NCBI RefSeq assembly: GCF_000472865.1
Contig: NZ_AXAP01000020.1
Span: 1 to 64,000, forward strand
Direction: 5' to 3'
Length of the DNA: 64,000 bases
From: Bradyrhizobium elkanii WSM2783
GTDB taxonomy: Bacteria; Pseudomonadota; Alphaproteobacteria; Rhizobiales; Xanthobacteraceae
Below, one piece after another: positions 58,426-64,000 of this stretch. The notes below the pieces were generated by a model that saw only the letters and a list, made by a program, of their open reading frames with translations, had not been told where the DNA came from and made no database searches. Made by a program: the position numbers and the translations under genes. Numbering within the stretch: the stretch's first letter is position 1; each line of letters begins with the position of its first letter.

Positions 58426-60279
58426 CTACGTCGCCGTCAGCAGATCGACCTTCGCGTTTGCGACGATCAGCCGGTCGGCGAGCAGTTGCGCGAGGTTGCG
58501 CATGATCCGCTCGCCGGCGCGCGGATGCTGCTTGCGGAACCGTTCGAAGTCGCACAGCGGGATTTCCCAGGCGGTCGCAGCCTGGTCCGCCAGGACGTCA
58601 GCGGAGCGGACCGGTTCGATCAGCGCCATCTCGCCGAACGCCATGCCGGCGGTGAGCGTCGCCAGGCGGACGCCGTCGGGCAGGGTGATGTGCACGACAC
58701 CGCTGCGCAAGAAGAACAGCGAGCCAGCGGCATCGCCGGCGGAGATGATCTTCTCGCCGGAGCGGTAGGTGTGGGTCGAAGCGAGCGACGCGAGGTCGGT
58801 CAGCTCTTCCGCGCTCAATCCGGCCAGCAGCGGCTGCTCGGACAATTCCGTGGTCTCGAAGAAATCGATCGAGCCGCCATAGCGGTAGACGATCTGGTCC
58901 TCCGCCCATTCGATTGCGGTATCGAGCAGGTAGAAGTCCCTGATGTTGCCGAGCTTGGCCGTCCACTCGCGCAGCGTCTTCCATTCCGTCGATGAGCGTT
59001 TGATTCCGGACAGGATCACGGTGACGCCGAGCGCGGCCAGTTCCTCGAAGGCCTCCGCCACCAGCCGCGCGCCGGCACGGGTGGTGGAGGTGACGCGGTG
59101 CAGGTCGAACACGACGAATTGCGGCCGCCGCTCCGAGGCCATCCGCCGCGACACGTAATCGACCGCGGAAAGCGACAGCGTGCCGACCAGTTCGATGATC
59201 CGCACCTCCTCGTGATGCGCCGCGAGGATGTCGCGCTCATGCGGGCGGCGGACGCGGCGCGACGGGCTCTTGCCGATATTGTAGTCGGCGATGATGCTGG
59301 TGCGCGCATCGTCGCTGCGGTTGAGCATATGCAGGTCGTAATGCGAAGACAGCGCCTCGCAGACCTTGATGCCGCGCACGCTGTTGCCGTGCTTGTCGAG
59401 CTTGGGCGAATAGCTGCCGAGCCCGAGCCGTGCCGGCAGCGCAGCCAGAATGCCGCCGCCGACGCCGCTCTTGGCGGGAATGCCGACGCGATAGATCCAT
59501 TCGCCGGCGAAATCGTACATGCCCGACGAGGTCATCACCGAGAGCGTGCGCGAGATCGCATACGGCGTCATCACTTGCTTGCCGGTCACCGGATTGATGC
59601 CGCGATTGGCCAGCGTTGCCGCCATGATCGCGATATCGCGCGCGGTCACCAGCACCGCGCATTGCCGGAAATAGACATCCAGCACGGAGGCAACGTTGTC
59701 CTTGATCACCGCATTGGTGCGCAGGAGATAGCCGATCGCCCGATTGCGGTCCCCGGTCGTGCTTTCGGAAAGATAGACCGCCTCGTCGAGCGCGAGCTCG
59801 CGCCCGGCGAAGCGGCCGAGCGCCTGCCGGATATAGTCGAAGGCGGCATCGCCCTTGGCCTCATGGATCAGCCCGGTGCAGGCGATGGCGCCGGCATTGA
59901 CCATCGGGTTGAAGGGATGGTTCTCCGCATTCAGCCGGATCGAGTTGAAAGGATCGCCCGACGGCTCGACGCCGATCGCGCTTTCCACCCGCGCCGCCCC
60001 CAGCGTGTCCAGCGCCAGCGCGAACACGAATGGTTTGGACATCGACTGGATGGTGAAGGGCACCTTGGTGTCGCCGACCTCGTAGACGTGACCGTCGAGG
60101 GTGGCGAGGCTGATGCCGAAATGGGCAGGGTCGGCCTTGCCGAGCTCGGGGATGTAATCGGCGACGGCGCCACCGGTCTCGGCGGCGAACTCGTCGTGGC
60201 ATGACTGCAGGAACCGCAGCAGAGGCGGTCTTGAGCGGGTCCAGGCGGTGGCGCTGGAAGGAGGCGGCTCGGATTTCAT
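58426..60279 (-). CDS. glsA: three-domain glutaminase: GlsA-STAS-cyclic-nucleotide-binding
   Basis: 617 residues, about twice the usual glutaminase. Residues about 20-315 are a serine-type glutaminase (catalytic SMSK in TIQSMSKPFVFALAL, NPMVNAGAIA, YLSESTTGDRNRAIGYLL). Residues about 355-450 look like a STAS domain (FVVFDLHRVTSTTRAGARLV). Residues about 475-600 form a cNMP-binding domain (SGEKIISAGDAAGSLFFLRS, GMAFGEMALIEPVRSADVLA). It hydrolyses glutamine to glutamate and ammonia; the extra domains suggest nucleotide or partner control. Confidence 0.9.
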   Translation of the reverse strand: MKSEPPPSSATAWTRSRPPLLRFLQSCHDEFAAETGGAVADYIPELGKADPAHFGISLATLDGHVYEVGDTKVPFTIQSMSKPFVFALALDTLGAARVESAIGVEPSGDPFNSIRLNAENHPFNPMVNAGAIACTGLIHEAKGDAAFDYIRQALGRFAGRELALDEAVYLSESTTGDRNRAIGYLLRTNAVIKDNVASVLDVYFRQCAVLVTARDIAIMAATLANRGINPVTGKQVMTPYAISRTLSVMTSSGMYDFAGEWIYRVGIPAKSGVGGGILAALPARLGLGSYSPKLDKHGNSVRGIKVCEALSSHYDLHMLNRSDDARTSIIADYNIGKSPSRRVRRPHERDILAAHHEEVRIIELVGTLSLSAVDYVSRRMASERRPQFVVFDLHRVTSTTRAGARLVAEAFEELAALGVTVILSGIKRSSTEWKTLREWTAKLGNIRDFYLLDTAIEWAEDQIVYRYGGSIDFFETTELSEQPLLAGLSAEELTDLASLASTHTYRSGEKIISAGDAAGSLFFLRSGVVHITLPDGVRLATLTAGMAFGEMALIEPVRSADVLADQAATAWEIPLCDFERFRKQHPRAGERIMRNLAQLLADRLIVANAKVDLLTAT

Positions 60280-60301
60280 CGCCGCCTGTTGTGCAACGCA
60301 A

Positions 60302-62377
60302 TCAGGGGGCGCGCAACTGGTTCGGTATTAGCGCCTGCCGCCGGACCAGGAGCAGCGCGATCAGGACCGTCGGCACCAGGATGGCAAGGCCAAGCAGCGT
60401 CACCTGCATCTGCGACAATGGCATGATGCCGCCGCCAGGCGTCGCCACCACGAAGCCGCCGATCACGAGCAGCACCCGCAGCGGCCATTCCAGCGCGCCT
60501 GCGCGGCTGAGATCGCCGACAAAGGCCTGATAGCCCTGGATGCCGCCGCAAATGAACAGCGTACCCAAGGCGGCAAGCGCCATCAGGCCAAGCCCGGCGA
60601 GATAGGGGGAAGGTCCCTGCAGCACCAGCGCCGGGTTCAGCACGAAGAAGAACGGGATGAAATAGATGATGCTGCCGACCCACATCGATTCCCAGCCTGT
60701 CTTCATCGCCGGCGATCCGGCGATGCCGGCCGCCGCAAATGAGGCGATCGCGACCGGCGGGGTGATCGACGACAGCATGCCCCAGTAGAAGATGAACATG
60801 TGCACCGCCATCCGGTTCAGCCCGAGCTTCTCCAGCGCCGGCGCCACGAGGATGGCGAGGAAGATGTAGCACGCCGTGGTGGTCAGCCCGAGGCCCAGGA
60901 TCAGGCTGGTGAATGCGCACATCGCCAGCAGCAGGAAGGCGTTGTCGCCCGCAAGCGTCAGCAGGTCGTTGGCGAGGCTCGAGACCACGCCGGTCATCGA
61001 GAATGCGCCGATCAGAAGCCCGCAGCCGGCGAGGATGCCGACCAGCTCCACGAAGGTGCGGCCATTGACCTCGAGGAATTTCGCGATCGTGGCCCAGGTC
61101 CAGCGCGTGTCCTTCGAGAAGAACTGGTTCAACACCAGCAGCAGCGCAGTGGCGTAGAACGGGGCGTGGCTCTCGCGCTTGAAGTAGAGCAACATCACGA
61201 TCAGCAGCGCGATCACGAACACGTAGTACCAGCCGGACTTGAGCGTATCCATGACCCGCGGCAGTTCGGCGCGCGGGATGCCTTTCAAGCCATGACGCGC
61301 CGCATAGGAGTCCACCTGCATGAACAGGCCGATATAATAGAGCGCGGCGGGAATGATCGCGGCGACCGCGACCTCGGCGTAGCTGATGTTCAGGAACTGC
61401 GCGATCACGAAGGCGGTGGCGCCCATCACCGGCGGCGCCAGCACCGCGCCGGTCGAGGCGCAGGCCTCGATGGCGCCGGCATAGGAGGCGCGGAAGCCGC
61501 TGCGCTTCATCACCGGGATGGTCATGGTGCCGGCAGTGAGCACGTTGGAGATGATCGAGCCGGACATCATGCCGAGCAGTCCGCTCGCGAAGATGCAGAC
61601 CTTCGCCGCCCCGCCGCGGAACGTGCCGCACAGCGCAAAGGCGATGTTGATGAAGAATTTTCCGGCACCCGTCATCATCAGCGCGGTGCCGAACACGAGG
61701 AAGCCGATCACGGTATCGGCAAAGGCCTGGATCGGAATCCCAAGCAGGCTCTCGCCCGAGAGCACATGATAGGCGGTGGCCTGGTCGAAGGTGAGTTCGG
61801 AGCCACGAAACGGCCCGAGCCATTTGGCCTCGGCAAACAGCGGATAGACTGTGAAGGGGAACACGCTGAGCAAGAGGCTCCAGCCGCCGGTGCGGCGCAG
61901 GGCCTCCATCAGCATCGCCCACATCACGACGCCTGCAATCAGGACGTTGCGCGGCGCGCCGTCGGATTCCCAGCCGTACTGCGCGGCCTTGCGGATGTTG
62001 AGCATCAGCCAGATCGCCGCAGCAAACGTCAGCACGAACAGGAGAAGGTCGTACCAGGGAATCCGGTCGAGCGGCGCGCTCCCCGTTCCCGGAAAGATCA
62101 GGAACGTGAACGGCAGCATCAGCGCGATCAGCAGATAGAAATATTCGGTGTTGAGCTGGGTGTAGCCGATCAGGAAGCGCAGCGAGAATTGCTGGTTGAT
62201 GCAGAGCAGGATGGTGGCCGCGGTCGCGATCACCAGCGCCCAACGCCAGCCGCCGCGCAAGCTGCGCACGCGCGTGACCTCGGCCTCCTGCATGTTGCCC
62301 GCCCCGGCATGGGGATCTTCGAACTCGATCCTCTTCGGCGGCGCGGCCACGGCGCTATCGAGCGGAGAAGCTGACAT
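60302..62377 (-). CDS. TRAP transporter permease, fused small and large subunits (TAXI type)
   Basis: 691 residues, about 16-18 membrane helices. N-terminal third is the DctQ-like part; the rest is the DctM-like core (GMMSGSIISNVLTAGTMTIP, SFAAAGIAGSPAMKTGWES). Fusion is the norm for TAXI-type TRAP systems. Imports an acidic solute such as glutamate or a dicarboxylate using ion gradients. The TAXI binding protein gene precedes it by 47 nt. Confidence 0.9.
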   Translation of the reverse strand: MSASPLDSAVAAPPKRIEFEDPHAGAGNMQEAEVTRVRSLRGGWRWALVIATAATILLCINQQFSLRFLIGYTQLNTEYFYLLIALMLPFTFLIFPGTGSAPLDRIPWYDLLLFVLTFAAAIWLMLNIRKAAQYGWESDGAPRNVLIAGVVMWAMLMEALRRTGGWSLLLSVFPFTVYPLFAEAKWLGPFRGSELTFDQATAYHVLSGESLLGIPIQAFADTVIGFLVFGTALMMTGAGKFFINIAFALCGTFRGGAAKVCIFASGLLGMMSGSIISNVLTAGTMTIPVMKRSGFRASYAGAIEACASTGAVLAPPVMGATAFVIAQFLNISYAEVAVAAIIPAALYYIGLFMQVDSYAARHGLKGIPRAELPRVMDTLKSGWYYVFVIALLIVMLLYFKRESHAPFYATALLLVLNQFFSKDTRWTWATIAKFLEVNGRTFVELVGILAGCGLLIGAFSMTGVVSSLANDLLTLAGDNAFLLLAMCAFTSLILGLGLTTTACYIFLAILVAPALEKLGLNRMAVHMFIFYWGMLSSITPPVAIASFAAAGIAGSPAMKTGWESMWVGSIIYFIPFFFVLNPALVLQGPSPYLAGLGLMALAALGTLFICGGIQGYQAFVGDLSRAGALEWPLRVLLVIGGFVVATPGGGIMPLSQMQVTLLGLAILVPTVLIALLLVRRQALIPNQLRAP

Positions 62378-62424
62378 CAGGAGATCCCCACAATGGCGTT
62401 AGCTTGCAATGGAAGCTGGTGGCT

Positions 62425-63570
62425 TTATTCAAAGCCGTTCGACATGTTGGCCTTGGCAAGCGCTGCCGCGCGCGCCTTCATCCAGCCTTCCAGGAACGCC
62501 TTCTCGTCCGCGGGCGGATTGGACTTGCCATATTCTGTCCAGGCGGCGGTGAGCACGTCCTGGCGCTTGAACAGCGCGTTGTTGTGGGCCTCCTGCTGGT
62601 CGGTCCATTGGCCCGCTTCCTTCAGCGCCCTCACGGCGCCGGGATGCACCGGCGCGACCCAGTTCTTGGTCTGCCTATCGGCGGCAAGCCCGCTCGCGCC
62701 TGGCGCGGAATCCTTGTAGGCATCGTAGTTGACGATCATCGCCTTGGTGATGGCGTAAATCTGGTCCGCGGGCACGGATGCATAGGCGACGAAGATCGGG
62801 TAGGGGTAGTTTGCGAGGTTGAGCGGCTTCTCTGGCGAGATGCCGGCGCCACAGGTCGCGCGATGCGGGAAGAAGAACGAGCCGACCTTCTGCACCCGTT
62901 CCCATCCGGCCTTGTCGTCAGCTGGAAGCGGCGGCCAGATCAATCCGCGCGGCGAGGTCTCGGCTTCCTTTGCGGGCCCCGTGATGGTGGTGCCGAAGGC
63001 AGCGTCGGTGTCGTTGTTGATCAGGCCCTTCCACATCGCGCCATAGCTTGCGAATTCGACGGCCTTGACGTCGGACTGCTTGAGACCGCCGAAGGCGAGG
63101 ATGGCGAGCGAGTTCTGGTTCAGCGCGGGCGAGCCGACCACGAAGCCGACGCGCTTGCCCCTGAGATCCTTGATGTCCTTGACGCCGATATCGGCGGCGA
63201 CGCCGAGCGAGGCTGCATTGCAGTCGACCGTGGACAACAGGAGTTGCAGCGGCTGCGGCCCCCATTCCTTGGCGCCGAACTCGAACACGCCTTCCTGCGC
63301 GAAATAGGTGCCGGACCCCATCGCCGACATCACCGCGCGCTTGGCGCGCAGCGGCGCCAGCCGCGCCACGTCATTGCCCGCCGGCAGCACGCGGAGGTCG
63401 GTGCCGTACTTGTCCTTCATCATCTTGCCGACACCGACCGCGATGTTGAATCCCGCGGTTCCCGTGTCGTAGGCGGTCACGCCCATCGTCGGCGGCAGCT
63501 TGATGTCTTCGGCGAGCGAAGGTCCTGATACGAGTAGGGTGACGCCGAGCGCGAGCAGACGACGGATCAT
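62425..63570 (-). CDS. TAXI-family TRAP transporter solute-binding protein
   Basis: 381 residues from the ATG at 63570, with GGAGGA about 4 nt upstream; the frame extends to 63675 without a ribosome site. Signal peptide about 1-20 (LALGVTLLVSGPSLA), then GTAGFNIAVGVGKMMKD, LPAGNDVARLAPLRAKR and RGKRVGFVVGSPALNQNS, the TAXI pattern. Delivers ligand to the permease downstream. A palindrome lies just upstream. Confidence 0.9.
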   Translation of the reverse strand: MIRRLLALGVTLLVSGPSLAEDIKLPPTMGVTAYDTGTAGFNIAVGVGKMMKDKYGTDLRVLPAGNDVARLAPLRAKRAVMSAMGSGTYFAQEGVFEFGAKEWGPQPLQLLLSTVDCNAASLGVAADIGVKDIKDLRGKRVGFVVGSPALNQNSLAILAFGGLKQSDVKAVEFASYGAMWKGLINNDTDAAFGTTITGPAKEAETSPRGLIWPPLPADDKAGWERVQKVGSFFFPHRATCGAGISPEKPLNLANYPYPIFVAYASVPADQIYAITKAMIVNYDAYKDSAPGASGLAADRQTKNWVAPVHPGAVRALKEAGQWTDQQEAHNNALFKRQDVLTAAWTEYGKSNPPADEKAFLEGWMKARAAALAKANMSNGFE

Positions 63571-63584
63571 GATTCCTCCCTGAT

Positions 63585-63601
63585 GTTTCGCTACGCGAAA
63601 C
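63585..63601. promoter_or_regulatory. palindrome upstream of the TAXI binding-protein gene
   Basis: GTTTCGCTACGCGAAAC, perfect 7-bp arms around TAC, 14 nt before the start codon. A shorter form, GTTTCGCGAAAC, lies at 63965-63976 upstream of the biotin-carrier gene at nearly the same distance, so a common regulator is possible. Confidence 0.45.
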
Positions 63602-63726
63602 TTGTTGTTTGCGAGGATCATTGCATCGCATCGCGATGATGGCAACGGCGCACCGTTGGCGCGCACTGCCACCATCGTTGCATCACCGGACAGATTGTCG
63701 CGGATCGAGCCTTGAATGTGTGCGCG

Positions 63727-63948
63727 TCAGGTCTCGACGATGGCGACCGCCTGTCCTTCGGCGATCACGTCGTCGACGCTGACGAGGATCGACTTGACCG
63801 TGCCCGACGCGGTCGACGTCACCGGAATCTCCATCTTCATCGCCTCAACCAGCGCGACCTCGTCGCCATCTGCGATGCTGGCACCGGCCTCAACGGGTAT
63901 TGCGCATACACGGCCGGCCACTTCGGTGATGATCTTGATATCTGGCAT
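63727..63948 (-). CDS. biotin carboxyl carrier protein-type small protein
   Basis: 73 residues from the ATG at 63948 with GGGGAG upstream. Biotinyl domain with the EAMKMEIPV biotinylation site near residues 35-43 and the closing half-barrel (GTVKSILVSVDDVIAEGQAV). At this size it is a stand-alone carrier for an acyl-CoA or urea/other carboxylase. The partner biotin carboxylase gene should lie beyond the right edge. It precedes the TRAP genes on the same strand. Confidence 0.9.
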   Translation of the reverse strand: MPDIKIITEVAGRVCAIPVEAGASIADGDEVALVEAMKMEIPVTSTASGTVKSILVSVDDVIAEGQAVAIVET

Positions 63949-63964
63949 TCCACGCTCCCCATCC

Positions 63965-63976
63965 GTTTCGCGAAAC
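63965..63976. promoter_or_regulatory. short palindrome upstream of the biotin-carrier gene
   Basis: GTTTCGCGAAAC, a perfect 12-bp palindrome 16 nt before the start codon at 63948. It shares its half-site with the palindrome at 63585-63601. The flanking frame may still be coding for an upstream gene, so it could be chance. Confidence 0.35.
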
Positions 63977-64000
63977 GCATAGCGCTCTGCGAACGGCTTT

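Noticed and set aside
60800..62374. 524-codon plus-strand frame opposite the TRAP permease
   Set aside because: Antisense of a clear membrane protein; composition typical of a shadow frame.

Overview
The window is high-GC alphaproteobacterial chromosome, most probably Bradyrhizobium or a close relative in Nitrobacteraceae. This rests on the families present (RpoH-type sigma factor, many Liv/TRAP/sugar ABC transporters, Irr-like iron-control palindromes) and on several families of intergenic palindromes recalled from that group. No 16S gene or taxonomic marker is present, so the genus is an inference.

Region 1 (0-4.1 kb): the 5' end of an IS701-type transposase cut by the window edge, a secreted YodC-like protein, an RpoH-family sigma factor, and a two-gene unit of a DUF2231 membrane protein and a sorbosone-dehydrogenase-like lipoprotein.

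Region 2 (4.5-20.9 kb) is the most unusual part. About 17 same-strand genes look like a self-regulated trans-envelope machine: a periplasmic STN/TonB-C protein, a FecI-like ECF sigma factor and FecR-like regulator, a trypsin-like periplasmic protease, two secreted stand-alone TonB-C-like proteins, a TpsB/FhaC-type outer-membrane protein, a DUF2341-LamG-ExbB fusion, ExbD, a small unknown protein, TonB, a putative porin, a periplasmic coiled-coil protein, a parvulin-type PPIase, a YbjN-like protein with a possible distant relative, and a frameshifted lytic transglycosylase. There is no TonB-dependent receptor and no TpsA-type exoprotein. My working picture is that ExbBD-TonB energises a non-receptor outer-membrane partner (TpsB and/or porin), with the STN protein reporting to FecR and sigma. 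That mechanism is inference.

Region 3 (21.1-26.4 kb): tRNA-Gln(CTG) and a complete branched-chain-amino-acid-type ABC transporter (binding protein, LivH, LivM, LivG, LivF).

Region 4 (26.5-37.5 kb): an MdtA/MdtB-like RND efflux pair divergent from a MarR regulator, then an iron-uptake operon (Fiu-like TonB-dependent receptor, PiuC-type dioxygenase, ExbB, ExbD, TonB) behind an Irr-like palindrome.

Region 5 (37.6-40.8 kb): a tail-anchored hypothetical protein, a site-2 protease, an EamA exporter and a divergent LysR regulator with a perfect operator-like palindrome between them.

Region 6 (40.8-51.6 kb): a sugar/sugar-acid catabolic locus. Two SDR dehydrogenases and an IlvD/Edd-type aldonate dehydratase run left; a CUT1 sugar ABC transporter, a DenD-like dehydrogenase, a KDG-type kinase and a KDPG-type aldolase run right. 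Together they would import a sugar, oxidise, dehydrate, phosphorylate and cleave it.

Region 7 (51.7-58.2 kb): acyl-CoA metabolism (two thiolase-fold proteins, one without the nucleophilic cysteine and paired with a DUF35 protein; a CaiB/BaiF CoA-transferase; an acyl-CoA dehydrogenase; a carboxymuconolactone-decarboxylase-like protein).

Region 8 (58.4-64 kb, minus strand): a three-domain glutaminase (GlsA-STAS-cNMP), a fused TRAP-TAXI permease, its binding protein and a small biotin-carrier protein.

Four families of dispersed palindromic repeats lie between genes. In three of four copies of one family the repeat itself supplies the TAG stop codon of the upstream gene.
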